The notes under the pieces are model-generated. The model saw only the letters and a program-made list of their open reading frames with translations. It did not search any database and was not told the origin of the DNA. DNA of 64,000 nt, taken from NCBI RefSeq assembly GCF_018873765.1, contig NC_057916.1:27937501-28001500 (forward strand), read 5' to 3'. This DNA comes from Telopea speciosissima. Taxonomy: Eukaryota; Streptophyta; Magnoliopsida; Proteales; Proteaceae. A program made the position numbers and the translations under genes. Shown here one piece after another: positions 11,235-24,379 of the stretch. Positions within the stretch are counted from its first letter, which is position 1. Each line of letters begins with the position of its first letter.

Positions 11235-12092
11235 TTATTTTTTGGCCATAAGAAATTTATTTATTGATGCATGCACGATGCTCGGAATTTGATTTCCAAA
11301 AATTTGAAATCCGATGAGTGCAAATAAGCCAACTATTCGACATGTGCAAGACAAGGCCCTCCTTACAATGGAGTCAGCTACATTGTTATTCTCCCTTAAA
11401 ATATAAGAAAAAAGATATGAACTGAGGTAAGTTGCCAGATGTTTGATATCTAGTGTAATGTTGACAATCGCAGTTGAAATTAAATGATGATCTTGATTCG
11501 ACCAAATCAACTCTTTGTTGTCGCACTCTACCATCAAAGTGTCAATGCCTTCTAATATGTCTTGAAGGAGGCCTGTTCTCAAAGCCATAGACTCACCTTT
11601 CAGAATGGAAGAGAAGGAAATCAGTTCAGACATTGCAAAATGTAGGTGATCCAAGAGAATCGCGGGTGATGTATAAAAACCCGCCATTATCATTTGAAAA
11701 TGAAGCATCGGTATATAGCTTGAAAAATGGGGGTTGAGGAGGCGACCATGCTGAGACTGAAAGGCTATTAGATGGGCTCGTAATCATGGTTTGAGGTATC
11801 GGATCGGATCGGTTGATTTTGGTCGAATTGGATCGGTATTGGCTGAGATCAATCTCAATACCGATTCGATCCAATCCAATTGCATGGACAGAGGTAAAAA
11901 AAAAGAAAACAAAGACCAAAGTGTCATACTTGCCCGAGTTTGAGCGATCCCAATCTGATCCAATCCAACCGATACCGAAATCACAAACCATGCTCGTAAT
12001 AGTTGCGTCCCACATTGAAAGGGGTCATTTGCTGCTGAACAAAAGTCGTGAAAATCACTTTCAGCCTTTTGAATGACCTCAAATGATGTCAA
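11235..12092 (-). pseudogene. LINE-type RNase H domain remnant, split by a MITE and a frameshift
   Basis: The minus strand encodes a fragment like the RNase H domain at the end of plant LINE polyproteins (RVT_3 family). Upstream of the MITE are residues such as VIQKAESDFHDFC; downstream are WSPPQPPFFKLYTDASF (with the first catalytic D), a shift near 11690-11710, then ECDNKELIWS and RENNNVADSIVRRAL with the late conserved D. A 208-bp MITE (11785-11992) interrupts it. No LINE reverse transcriptase or poly(A) tail lies next to it. It is non-functional as read. Confidence 0.7.
11785..11992. mobile_element. Short hAT-type MITE inside the RNase H remnant
   Basis: The 208-bp element has inverted ends (CATGGTTTGAGGTATCGG at left; the right complement begins CATGGTTTGTGATTTCGG) and the exact 8-bp duplication CTCGTAAT at 11777-11784 and 11993-12000. 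The interior is made of GGATCGG and CGATCC-like pieces. It is non-coding. Confidence 0.85.
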
Positions 12093-14306
12093 GATTTTCC
12101 ATTGGACAAGTCATTTGTTGCCCTCTGGCCTCAAATGGTAGTCATTTCTACCATTGAATGAATGTTCAAATCATTCATCCCCTCATTATTATATTTTTTA
12201 TTTTTATTATTAATAATTTTTTTCTTCTAAGAATAACATTCATTTGATTACCATCAATGATTCATGGTGAATCAATACTTCATTTGTTGTGGATGAAAGA
12301 AAATTGTATTATTTATGTTTTTTCTTCTCGAGTTTGGTATCGTTGAAAATCATGTCTGTCAGGTGTCAAATTCTCAGACTCTCTGGATTGCATGTATTGT
12401 CATATTTTAAGGAATTAGAGAAGATTTTTTTGCAATACTTATGAGGTGTGACATGCCTCTCACTTGGAAAAGACTCTAATACCCCTCCCTGTTCAGTCCG
12501 CCCACCCACGTGCAATAAGTGGGCGGCGTGGCCATCCTTTTTCCTACTTTATAATATAAGGTTTGAAGAAAGTTTCCAGGTGGTGCAAGAGAAAGTTTCC
12601 AGTTGGCGAGTGTGGACACCTGTACCCTTGTGTTGGTCATTCTTCCCGTTTTTGTAAAACGACATCCCTGTCCCTCATAGATTGAACCAAAAAAGGGCGC
12701 TGATCCCATTGCACAGGCGTAGGAGCCACGGTCTCAAATAACACAACACTTCCCAAATAACACCTTATACATGAACCTGTTAATATCTCTTTTACCTAAA
12801 CCAGAATCTTTTGATACAAATTGATAGTAAGATACATCTAATCAGCATGAAACATATTAAATAAATAATGTAAGGAATAGTGATGGTCAAATATGGCAAA
12901 AGATTTTGTATACAGCCGTGCTTGCAATAGTTTTGGATGGGGATGAGGGGTTACGAATATGTCAATCCAACGATTGAAAGCACAATCGTGTGTACCATGT
13001 ACGGCTATGTATAAAGATCTTCCTTTGTAAAATATTAAGCAAATATTAAAAAAAAAAAAAAAAAAAAGGGTTACGTGAAGTTAAATAAGAATGGTGGTGA
13101 TGGAACCACATCGCTGTCTAACAATCGGTCAAGGGTATCCACGTATGAATTAGATACCGTAGGGTTCACAATCAGAAAAAATTGTATTTCTGAGAGCCAA
13201 CGAGGTTCGTACGCGTCGCCGATTCAGAAACTACAGCTGTCCTGCTGTCCCTGTTACTAGGAAGACAACCTTGCTACGTGGTGCAATGGAAATCTTAGCC
13301 AGCCTCTTACGTGGAGAGTTGAAGACGACAGCGACGGTGACAGCGTTACTTGCTCCACAAGACCCACAATCCTCATTCCTCATGAGGTCTGTGTAGTTAG
13401 TTAATTAAGGAATAGCAGAAAACCAATTTAATCAATAGAGATTAGAGTTAATGATGAACCAGTGCCCAATTATAGAATAAATTGATTTTAATTTGTCTAG
13501 ACTTTCCATGAAATTTTATTTATTCTATTTTTCATTCAAATAAAAAGGTCAAAGTGTTTTACGTAAATTTTATTTTATTAATATGAGTATATGAATGATG
13601 TAATTCATATTATCACCACAAGTCAAATATTAATATTTTAAGGGCAGATTCTGTCTTTGCTAATTAAGTAAATTAATTAAGGATGTTATAGTTGACAAAT
13701 CTAATCTGGGCGAAACAATGATTGGATTCCAGGGCATTTTATAATTGAAAGAGATTAAAGAATAGGGAAATGAGTGAGACTATGAATGAGCAACAAGTTC
13801 CCCAATTAGTATCCCTCCCACGGCCGCCCCCGCGCCCCCCCCCCCCAAAAAAAAAAAAAAAAACCATCTTATGCTATGTTTGGATGTTAAGAAAGGGAAA
13901 AAAAAAAAACATAATGAGATAAAAATCATGATGATACAATGATTAATTTTATGTGTCTAATCTCTCAAAAAAATTCATCTTAAGTACTAGTAACATGTAG
14001 ATAAACATATGCAAATCTGTGTCTGCCATGTGGTGTAGTAGGTGGGGCACAAATTTTGGAGAAGTAGGTCCCACTGTCTCCTACCTAAATGAAGTCACTA
14101 AAAGAGTTAACCGCAAAAACATAAACTTTTGGATAATTTTGGACAAATGATGATATGAAGGAAAGTGTGTAATACAGGATTAACAATGCCATTGAATTAG
14201 TTTCCAAATTTGACACTCTAGTTATACAATGACCTCTTATTTTCCAGCCGTTTATATTGTAGAATTGCAAAAAATATCACATTGTTTGGGGATGTGTCAT
14301 AGAATA
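12093..14306. other. Intergenic, no gene recognised
   Basis: Holds AT-rich sequence, an A run near 13050, and a C run followed by an A run at about 13833-13862. Short open frames (for example 13075-13260) show no family resemblance. Confidence 0.5.
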
Positions 14307-14314
14307 CGTTATAT

Positions 14315-14869
14315 TAGGGCTGCAATAGGGTCGGGTTGGGCCGGGCTTTATAGAACCCTAACCCAACCCTAAGTCCCCTTAGCTAGGCCCAAGCCCGACC
14401 CGACCCTGACTCAGGGCCAGAAAAATCCAACCTTGACCCGCCCTTAGGGTCGGGTCGGGCCGACCCTAATTGGCCCTGATCATGGGGAGCGGAAAAGAAA
14501 TGCATGGGTTGGAATGGGCTGGGAAGAACTTATTAATTTTACATAAAATAACAATATAATAAATTATATTATAACACTTATTGTCTTCATATATAGTATA
14601 TTATATAAAAAAATGTGGGTGAAATTTAAAGTTCATAATGTATAAATTATATCAATATATATTTTATAGTATAACTTAAATCAGGGTCGGGCCGGGCCAG
14701 ACCAAGCTTAGCTCGAGGCCTCAACCCTAATCCGACCCGACCCTAACTCAGGGCCAGAAGTTTCTAGCCCTGACCCGCCCTCAGGACCAAATATCTCAGC
14801 CCAGACCCTGTTCAGGCTCAGGGCGGGCCAGGGCAGGTTCGGGCCGGCAGGGCCAAACTTGCACCCCTA
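14315..14869. mobile_element. Second non-autonomous hAT-like element (555 bp)
   Basis: The left end is TAGGGCTGCAA; the complement of the right end is TAGGGGTGCAA. The 8-bp CGTTATAT flanks both sides exactly (14307-14314 and 14870-14877). The GC-rich arms carry GGGTCGGG- and GCCCGACC-like motifs around an AT-rich middle, the same layout as the element at 9822 but with different sequence. No coding region. Confidence 0.9.
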
Positions 14870-14877
14870 CGTTATAT

Positions 14878-16520
14878 GTTATGAACTTCCTTTCTTGTCG
14901 CGTTTTAAAATCATAATATCGTGCCATAATATGTTATGAACTTTCTTTCTTGTTCAAATATTAAATTTCAAATTAATCAGAATTTACCAAATGACAAAAT
15001 CGAACAATCTAAGAATACCAAAATGGTGACAAGGATTGAAGACTGAAGTAGTTAATTCTCACTGCATAATAATCACATGGGTTTGGTTATGGGAAAGAGG
15101 GTGCCTTTTCTTGAAAATTTTACTAAATTTTTCTTATGCTCTGCAATGCACCTTGGTTATGGATTTCACGGGTTCCTTGCAAACATGGAGTTATGATTCT
15201 TAGAAACAAAGGGTTTCCAAGTGTATGAAAACAACAAATAAAGAAACGAATGAACAATAATTTAGTAAGAATGTTGGTGGATTCTATCAACCATTACATT
15301 GGTTAGATTAGGATCATGAGAGATGATACATGTGAGATCAGCTCTCCAATAGATGAATGCCATGTGGTAGGGACTCATGTTTCAAGCTACATAAGCAAGT
15401 TCGCATGTGATTGATTTAAGATCACGAGCAAACCGTTAAGACCAAGATTCCTCACACCAAACTTGTGACTGGAACTTTTCACGTGGACGACCAACTCAAG
15501 GGTCTCCACGATGCTAGCTGCAGACCAACTCAACGGTTCCTACTCAAATATCCGCCTAAACCCTAGAGTACATGTTCCGCATGAGCTTAGGACCACATGG
15601 ACCTAAGGTTTAGGTAAACTCAAGACATTCCTTCTCCATCCTATATATATAGAACTACAAAAATCGAAGTAAATAGGTGAAATCATACAATCTTAAGCCT
15701 ACTGCACTTCCTATCTTGACTCCATTACTGTTTTTTTTGAGATCTCACTTAAGCATCAGAGAATCCCTCCGGAGCTCACTTCGACCGACCTTTCTCTTTG
15801 TGTTCTTGGGCTTTCCATGTGTAGGTTCACCTCAAGAGGATTTCAGAATTTATGACAGAGCTGGAGACGAAGCTGTGTTGAGTTTCAATTTGAATCTCAA
15901 AGGGAGAAAGAACGCACTGCCAGACTGCATAGCATACATTGACACCTCTTTATGTCTATCTCTCTCCTCCTCACCTAAAGCAATGTGCATGTATGAACAG
16001 TAATAGCAAAGGAGGTGAAAAGCACGTGGGAGGTTGGGCTCTAGTTGCTCATGCACGTAGGGCAATTGCTTCCCTCGATTTCTTCGTTCTATAGACCGTT
16101 ATTGGTTGAGGAAACTGTTCTGATTTTCTTCAGGCGATGATGGACTCTACCAGTGCCTTGGTAATCCAAGGACTTTTAAAAATACAAAGATTGCAATGCC
16201 AAGAAGAAGAAAAAAAATATCAAATTGCTTACTTTGCAGTGTACTTGTTGAAGTCTGTACAACTCGCCAAATCCGAACTGGTGAGGCTTAAAACTTGATG
16301 ATAATGGATGTCTTTTGAAGTAAGACAAAAGACATATTGCTGGATAAAAATCTACATTACACTACTCCTAAAAAAGAAAATAAAAGATAAAAGATAAAGA
16401 CTTGTTGTGTTGATTTGTTGGATACCTTCCTTTGATTTGAATTTCTCTTTTTATAAGCATCATTGGCAGTTTTTGGTGGTTTCTATAATTACTATGTAGT
16501 TTCACAACTACCCACTTCCT
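14878..16520. other. Intergenic, no supported gene
   Basis: An open frame at 15677-16003 (+) encodes 108 residues without a family I recognise. It follows a TATATATA stretch near 15644 that could belong to an old LTR, but no partner repeat was found. I do not call it a gene. Confidence 0.4.
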
Positions 16521-16523
16521 TCT

Positions 16524-17176
16524 TAGTTAAAACGTGTTTAAAACGCGAATAAACGGGACTTATTCCCAAAGTGACGGGAAAAAATGGGTTCGGCTCGACC
16601 AAACATTTAGAATACATTTAAAACGCATACACATTTTTTTAAACAAAAAAAAGCACTTAAAAAGGTTTATATATAATAATTTTTGTTAGAATCACACAAC
16701 CCCTAAAGCCCATATGCGTTACCGGTTGGCAACCCAACTTTAGAATTTTGTTTTGAAACTTATAACAACAGCTCTCTTTTATAGCATTATTTCCTCTGTT
16801 ACTAGAATTCTCTCCCCGATATGGGACTAAACCCAAAGACTAAAGACTTCTTTAAGCATTTTGTTGTTGCTTCTTAAGAATGGGATTTGAACGGTCAAGT
16901 CACATAAGGCTATGCCTTAAGCATTTTATGGTTGGTGACAATGAAATTCCAGTTTTAACTCTCCATGTACATCTATTTTCATTCTTTAATTTGTTAGCCA
17001 TTTTTTTTGGACCGTATTGTTCAAGTTTAAACGTTTAAAACGCGTACTATCTGTTTTCATTTTTTTTCCCCATTCTTTAAGTATTTGACCATATTGTTGA
17101 CCGTCCCCACATTTTGATCCGTTTAAAACACACACATACCGAATAACGCTTTTTTGCCGTTCCCGTTTTAACTAAT
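16524..17176. repeat. Possible decayed inverted-terminal element
   Basis: The left end has TTAGTTAAAACG and the right end CGTTTTAACTAA as its complement. Nearby sequences on both arms share AAACGCG, TTTAAAACGCA and CGGGA-type motifs in inverse order. No target duplication could be seen. Between 17210 and 17310 short CTGACCATTTTC-like units repeat imperfectly just outside the right end. Confidence 0.35.
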
Positions 17177-17853
17177 AGAGGTTATAACCACCCTGTTGAC
17201 CGCTCATCGGTCACTGACCATTTTCTGATCGTTTTCAATCATTGAACATTTTCTGACCATTTTCAGTCATTGATCAATTTCTGACCATTTTCTGGTCACT
17301 GACTAACATGTCAGTCTTGACTCTTGACTAAAATAAATTTCGATCTATTTCTTTATTGATCGAAATAGACTGAAAATAGGGTGTAAACAACAATATACGT
17401 ATTATTGTAACACTTGGTGATGTACTCATGGTAATGTGACGCTATACCTGGTCACTTTGCTGGAGTGGTGCTATTTCCTACTCATAAAAACAAAAACAAA
17501 TGCTTAAGCCATCACGAGGGGTCATGTGTGCCTGAGTTCCGTTGGGTTGGCTGGTTCCTCGGTTAGGGTTGTTTGGCGTTTTGGGATAAGTAAGGAAAGA
17601 AAGGGGTTGAAATTTGGATGGATGAGGGACCGAGTGAGAGTGAGTGGTTAAAATGCTGAATCATTCAAAACTACCCAAAAAATCTTAGTAAGGGAGTCCG
17701 AGAAAGGGTTGCCGAGACAGCCGGGTGGGCCTCCGCTAGCGAGCCCTGTATGGCCACAACTTGTCCAACTACTGTGGAGTGTGGACTGAGTCATTGACTG
17801 CTGACTGTGGACTAGACATTACTCTCTTTTTCTCTCTCTTCAGAGTTCAAGCA
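17177..17853. other. Intergenic, nothing recognised
   Basis: Imperfect CTGACCATTTTC units lie at 17210-17310, followed by ordinary sequence up to the LTR at 17854. No gene or RNA feature was seen. Confidence 0.45.
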
Positions 17854-18100
17854 TGTTAAGGTGACATTATTCCATAAAATTATGATTCCTCAATGGAGGA
17901 ATATATACAAGATTACAAGAGCTTGAGACTTACAAGGAAACAAATAATAAAGATTACACAGAATAATGATTTACATATTGATAGAGATTGTTAATGAAGT
18001 TTCCATTTGGAGAGGAATCCATATCGCATGTGATCATGATTTCCCAGATTGCATATCGCATGTGATAACAGTTGCCAGAAATAAGAGATTGAGTTGTACA
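17854..18100 (-). repeat. 3' LTR of the copia element
   Basis: On the minus strand it reads TGTACAACTC at its start and ACCTTAACA at its end. It matches the copy at 25101-25348 along its whole length with scattered differences. The upstream minus-strand segment AAGGGGTCCA is the likely polypurine tract. Confidence 0.88.
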
Positions 18101-18102
18101 TG

Positions 18103-20801
18103 GACCCCTTCAAGGTGGAGAATCGGGCAACCAAATCTTCAACTTGTCCCTCAAGAATTCAAAACGAACAGTAGTAAGAGCCTTAGTGAACGTGTTGGCC
18201 AGTTGATCAAGAGTGGAGATGAATTAAACCTGGAGTTGTTTCTTGGCCACACGATCACGAACAAAGTAAAAATCAACCTCCACGTGTTTGGTGCGGGCAT
18301 GAAAAACAAGGTTGGCGGAGAGGTAAGTAGCACCAATATTGTCACACCACAACACAGGAGAACCATAAAGGGGAAAACTAAGTTCCAAAAATAGAGATTC
18401 CAACCAAATCAATTCAACAGAGGCATCTGCCAATGCCTTATATTCGGCCTCTGTCGAAGAACGGGCTATAGTGCGCTGCTTCCGCGATGTTCAGGAGATC
18501 AAGTTTGGCCCAAGAAAAATAGCAAACCCGCCCGTGGATTTGCGATCCGCCCCATCACCAACCCAGTCCGCATCAGAGAAGGCCTGTAACTGGAGAGAGG
18601 GCGATCGTTCCAATAAAAGACCGTGGGTGGAGGTGCTCTTAAGATAGTGTAAAATCCGTTTAACAAGCTGCCAATTATTCTTTGGTGGGGCATGCATATA
18701 TTGGCAAGCACAATTGACTGCAAATGCCACATCCGGGTGAGTGAGTGTCACATATTGAAGGGCCCCAATAACAGAGCGATATTTAGTAGGGTTACCGTGG
18801 GAAGCACCCCCTGAGTTCGCATTCTTCAGAGTAGACATAAGCATCTTAATTGGTTTGCAATCAACCATTCCAGTGTGCTTGAGTAAATCTGAAATATACC
18901 AAGACTGTGAAAGGAGCCCATGGGAATGAGATGTAGCCTCAATCCCTGAGAAAACATCACTACTCGTGATTAATATATCATCGACATAAACTAGAATGTA
19001 ACAGACATGAGAACCAGTGCTCCGAATGAACATTGAGGTGTCTGTCTTGGAACCTGTAAAACCAAGCTGAATAAGAAAGGATGACAAGTGATGAAACCAA
19101 GTCCGTGGGGGCCTGTTTGAGGTCGTAGAGAGAACAGTGAAGTTTGCAAACATGAGATGGATAATTAGAATCAACAAAACCCTGTGGTTGGGTCATATAT
19201 ACCTCCTCCCGTAGCAAACCATGCAGAAAAGCATTGTGAATGTCCAGTTGCTTTATTTGCCAGCCCTAAGAGACTGCAATGGATAGGACACAATGGATTT
19301 TAGTGGGCTTCACAACGGGACTAAAAGTCTCACTGTAATCAATACCATACTGCTGATGGAAGCCCTTTGCAACCAAGCATGCTTTATAGTGCTCAAGAGA
19401 ACCGTCTGCCTTGCGCTTTATCCGGTACACCCATTTACAACCAACCAAGTTCATGTCAAGGGTCCGTGGTACAAGGGACCATGTGCCATTACGAACCAAG
19501 ACATTAAATTCCTCCGCCATTGCTTGGCGCCATTCAGGAGCCTTCGAAGCTTGTGTAAAATAAGTGGGTTCCATAAAAACAACATTAGTGGAGAGGGCAT
19601 GGGGAGTCTTGGTGCGTTGGCAAAGTTGCATGGGATGGGTAGATGGGGGGGGTTGATTGAGCCGGGCCAGGTTGGTTAGGAGCCGGGTAGAGGTCATAAA
19701 GGGGTCGGGTCCGTAAGGGAGTGGAGGACGGGGTAGGGGAGATGGGGTCTTGGGCGTTGGAGGGTATAGGGAATGGGGAGGCCGTGTTATAGCCGGATAC
19801 AAGGGAAGGGAGAGATGATGGCACCGGTGAGACTTGGGGGAAGGCCGATAAGGGCATGGGGGATAAACAGGATGAAGATGGAACCTGTATTGGGGCTGAT
19901 GCCCAAGTAGGAGATGGAGGAGATGGAGGTGGAGATGGTGGTGCTCCTAAGATGGATTTAGAGAAGGGAAAACTCCCCTCATCAAACCGAACATGACGCG
20001 CAATAATGAGACGATTGGTATGTAGATTGAGGAACCGGTAATCCATACGAGAGGGACTGTATCCAAAGAAAATGCACGGTGAAGACCGAAAATTCATTTC
20101 ATTTTTATTGTATGGTCGAAGATAAGAAAAACAGAGGCACCCGAAAACTTTGAGAGAAGTGTAATCAGGGCGTTTATGAAAAACCAATTGAAACAGTGAA
20201 ATTCCAAGAGAAACAGAGGAAGGCATCCATTTATTTAGTACACTGTAGTGTCAAAGCAAATGGCCAAAAATGGCGGGGAACAGACCCATGAGCAAGAAGG
20301 GACAATCCAGTTTCAACGATGTGACGGTGACGTTGTTCAACTGTCCCTTGTTGTTCATTGGTATGAAGCGTAGATAAGTGATGGTGGATGCCAAGTTTTT
20401 GAAAAAACATGGGGAGGGTTCGAAATTCAGCCCCAATCGGTTTGCACACACTTGATTTAACGACCAAATTGCCTTTCCACAAGAGCCTTAAAATTAGAAA
20501 AAATAGAAAGCACCTCAGATTTGTGCACAAGGGGATAAAACCATATAAACTTGGTATTATCATCAATGAAAATTACATAATATTTATGACCTTCCAAAGA
20601 CGGGGTAAGTGAAGGCTCCCAAACATCGTTAAAAATTAAATCCAACGGGAAAATACTCTTACTAAAAGTTTCATGCAAAGTCAATCCACTAGACTTGCCC
20701 AACTGACAGGTAGAACACAAAGTACTAATACGAGATGAAGAATGCGGTAAATTATTAATATTAACCATATGCCGAAGAAGACGCTCATTGGGGTGCCCCA
20801 A
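18103..20801 (-). pseudogene. Broken copia integrase, reverse transcriptase and RNase H
   Basis: Reading leftward: pre-integrase GHPNERLLRH and the CSTCQLGKSSG zinc motif (20801-20690), an integrase core across 20690-20280 in more than one frame (HTNEQQGTVEQRHRHIVE), a proline-rich integrase C-terminus (about 19960-19640), reverse transcriptase start ([15 protein letters not shown]) near 19440, [11 protein letters not shown] near 18975, RNase H with [18 protein letters not shown] near 18540, and CDNIGATYL near 18340. Several frameshifts and stops separate the pieces, and a stretch between 19177 and 18870 is rearranged or shortened. No active protein is expected. Confidence 0.85.
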
Positions 20802-21169
20802 TCAATGATGCCAAAGATCCATGGAGGTTCGAATAGCAGCATGAGCAGAAGGAGGGGGGAAGAGCGAAGTTCATAGAGTCCCCCATTTCTCGGTCCGAAC
20901 AGCAGAGTGGACTTGGTGACCTAATCCTTCATAAGAAAATGAGAAGGATGAAATTCAAAAAAGACATGGTTATCACGAGCAAACTGTTGAACAGAGAGTA
21001 ATTACTTTGTAATAGAAGGAACGTGCAGAACATTATTCAAGGAAAATTTTTTAGAAGAGTGAGAAGGAAGTAGAACCAAGATGGGAAATAGGTAAGCCCT
21101 TAACATTGCCAACCTGTAACTGATCACCACCAGTGTATTCATCATATTAGGACAAGCCATGTAGGTCAG

Positions 21170-22061
21170 GGGTTACATGGTGAGAGGCGCCGATGTCGGG
21201 GTACCATGAAAGAGGTGCAAGTGAGGGCGGGTTAGGTAGTAGAGGCGGTTGGGAATGGACATAGGAAGGGGCAGCCGAGGGGTAGGTATAATGGGCAAGT
21301 GGTGCATGGGTGGGAGGGTACTGTGGAGAACTCTGTGGGTAACCTTGTTTGAGGCGAAGAAAGCAACGCTCGACGGAGTGGTTGGTGTGGCCACAATAAG
21401 TGCAATAGAACCTGTTGTATTATTATCCTGCAGTACCGGGAGGAAAGCTACCATGGCCCCTGCCACCACGACCCCTACCACAAAATCCCTTGCCCCCACA
21501 GTTTGCCTGAGAAGAACCGGAGACTGGAGAGGTGGTGGAGTACTGAACCGTATTGGCAATGGGAGACGAATGGGTTGAAGAAGATTCAGAGAGTGCCAAC
21601 TTCTTCAAAGAAGAGCCATGAAGAAATTCGTGACTCAAGAGCATGGCATGAAGATCATCATAAGCAATAGTGTCAGTCCTGGTTAAGAGAGAATCAACTA
21701 TAGAGCGGAAGTCAGACTTGAGACCACGAAAAACATGTAGATTAAATGCAATTGGGTGCAGTGGATGGCCAGCAGAACTGAGTTTGCCAGAGATGGACTT
21801 GACGCATGGGAGGAACTGTGAAACAAACTCGTCAAGCTTCTAAATTAGGTCTTACGTGGCCATGGTGAGAGACATCAGACGACTCTCTGAAGGAGAAGAA
21901 AATGCAGTGCTCAGAGATTGCCATATGTCGCGACTTGTAGTTTTCCCAACAATGAGAGGGAAAACCTCTTCAATAATAGAAGAGATGAGAAGACTGTGGA
22001 GAAGGGAGTCCTGATGATGCCAAGTAGCAGCAGCGGTGGGATCGTCAAGGCAAGTGAGTTA
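21170..22061 (-). pseudogene. Copia gag fragment, central and C-terminal part
   Basis: Residues such as TWHHQDSLLHSLLISS and IWQSLSTAF are the copia gag core (UBN2-type). A glycine/arginine-rich stretch GRGRGGRGHG follows near 21470. The frame carries stops. The N-terminal gag part (IEPFLAGQDLFGYLDG) lies on the far side of the gypsy insertion at about 24802-25056. Confidence 0.75.
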
Positions 22062-22122
22062 GCCTTGGACCTGGACGATGAAGAAGCCACCACCTCACAC
22101 CCTAAGGTTCTTCGAAGATAGG
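22062..22122 (+). repeat. 61-bp inverted repeat, left arm, at the gypsy/copia border
   Basis: This arm and the complement of 24741-24801 differ at five of 61 positions. Both arms encode the same short peptide ending in KVLRR and a stop (LDLDDEEATTSHPKVLRR here; LDLDHEETATSHHKVLRR in the other arm), each pointing into the gypsy insert. The function is unknown. Confidence 0.8.
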
Positions 22123-22129
22123 TGATCAC

Positions 22130-23847
22130 CAAATTCCTCCAACAGTGGCCTAATCTTCTCAGGTATAGGCGATTCAAAATCCATTTCACCAGCCTTGTTC
22201 AACAATACATAAATCACATGGGTATCATCCATCATGCTGCGCAAGTCTTATAAAGATAACAAGTTAGAATTTTCGGCAATTGGAGTCTTGAGTGGCTCCT
22301 TAGATGGTGCTAAAATAATTCTTTTGTTGTTGTGCCCAAAAGAATAGGTATTTTTGTAACCATCATGCATGGTTCTTCTATCAAACTGCCAAGGTCGACC
22401 CAAATTTAGTGACTCGCATCCATGGGGAGGATGTCACACCAAACTTTGTCAAAGTATGTATTAGAAATGGACAATGATACCGGACATCGCTTGTTGACAG
22501 TAACCTCGATCCCACGTTTCAACCAGGTCACCTTGTAGGGTGCAGGATGGCTTTATTGCTCCAGTTGTAGCTTGCGCATTGCTTCCTCTGAAATCATGTT
22601 TTCACAATAGCCAGAATCAATAATTAGCTGGCACACCTTGCCTGAGATGGTACAAGCTGAGTGAAAAATGTTATTGAACCAATCTCCATTCTCTTGCCTA
22701 GGTGTTAGATACACCTTGCGCATTATCGATAGTTCTCTAGAATCTACATGTAAGATATGTTCACCTTCACTGTCACACTGTCTATCTTCGTTGATCTCGA
22801 AGCAGGCTGACTCTTCTTGATCAGATGTCTCGTTCTCCAATAACAGGTCCTTGCCATGGGGTTTCTTTGTCAGACAATTGCTTGAACGATGATCGGGTTC
22901 TCCACAAGTGTAGCATCTCAACCCGGGGTAGTACAACTAGTAGGACCGATGGGTTGAGCAGGACGACTCAGGGGCTGAGTTTGTTGAGCAGGCAATGGGG
23001 CCACGTATCCCTTCAAAGCTCCACCATTACTAGGCACAGGTCGGATGGAGGTAGAAAATGCGTTCTTCTGGGCCCATGCGCGTTCCACTTTCAGGGCTCT
23101 CTGGTGGGCATCCCCTAAATCCCAAATGTCGAGCACTTTAAGAGCGTCTTGGATGTAGGGCTGAAGTCCACCCAAGTACTTATGGACAAGCATTTCTCCT
23201 AAGTCATCAATATTGTTTTGAACTACTAGTTCATTGAAATTAGAAGTGTATTGGTCCACAGTATGGTTACCTTGCTTCAAATGTTGGAATTTTTTATACA
23301 ACTCACAGTGGTAGCCGTTGGGAATGAAATTTTTTCAAATTTTCTCTTCCATTTTACGCCATTGTGTGATGGGTGCTTTACCGGCATTGGTCCGTAGTTG
23401 TTTTTCGCGTCTCCATCACGTGATTGCCTTTCCTCGAAGTCTCATGCCAATGATTCCAACACGGTGATTGTCGGGAACCTCTTTGTATTGGAAAACCTCA
23501 TTAACTAGAGTCAACCAATCGACAACCACATCGGGGGAAGCCATGCCTGAAAAATTCAGGAATTTCATGATGGATAAGTTTATCCCAATCAGGCTCACAC
23601 CTCTCTTGGGGTAAACGGTTCCCGCTGTTGTGTGCCCTCCTTCCCCAATCCCAATTAGGTGGGGCATCATCGGGTGAAGATGAGTCTGAGTCAGACGTCT
23701 CCTCATTTGTATTCTGACGTCGAGCTCCATTTCTCAATGCTTCATTCTCACGTCGCAGCGTAGCAATTTCTTGCTGTAGTCGCAAATTCTCCTCCCTGGC
23801 ATTGATACTTGCAGCATTACCAATACAGCCACCTCGTTTAGGTGCCA
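22130..23847 (-). pseudogene. Gypsy gag-protease fragment, frameshifted
   Basis: Translation begins at MAPKRGGCIGN (23847) with a coiled-coil-like stretch (EENLRLQQEIATLRRENEAL). Frameshifts near 23560 and 23330 divide the retrotransposon gag domain (WLTLVNEVFQYKEVPD; YKKFQHLKQGNHTVDQY). The zinc knuckle CYTCGEPDHRSSNC sits near 22915. The aspartic protease motif LIIDSGYCENMISEEAM is near 22610, with the catalytic D in DSG. The downstream GRPWQFDRRTMHDGY segment is typical of gypsy between protease and reverse transcriptase. Confidence 0.82.
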
Positions 23848-24379
23848 TGCTATCTCTCAGTCGTTTCCGGCTCTGATACCAAGCTAGTGTGCCTTTAATG
23901 GAAGCTAGGATTGGAGGGGATGAGAGCACGAAGAATTCGTGTAATGGTCTGATCAATTGAGCAAGAAGAGATGGAACTTGCAGGAACTCCAATCGAGTTC
24001 AAAGCTCAAAATAGAGCAATTTTATTTAACTTCATAATCTGCCTTCATTCAATCATGGAGGATTACATATATAGACTTAGAGCTGAGTAAATAAGGAAAA
24101 AAGAAAAGAAAGAGAAGATTACAATCTCTAATCTTCAATGAGCCAAAAATACTTCAATTAGAATCTCCAATCAGCCAAAATACTTCAATCAGAATCCAAT
24201 CTTCTTTTCAATCAACCCAATATACTCTCAATCAGAAATCCACTCTTCAATCCAATCTTCAATCAAATCTTCAATCAACCCAATATACTAGCTAGCTAAT
24301 TAATCCTTTATTTATTTAGGCATTATTTATTTAGAAACTAAGATAATCCCAAATCAGTCCAAATCTTCTCTCTTTTAGG

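Noticed and set aside
15677..16003. 108-residue open frame as a gene
   Set aside because: No family resemblance, no clear splice or promoter context, and a low-complexity Ser/Leu-rich composition.
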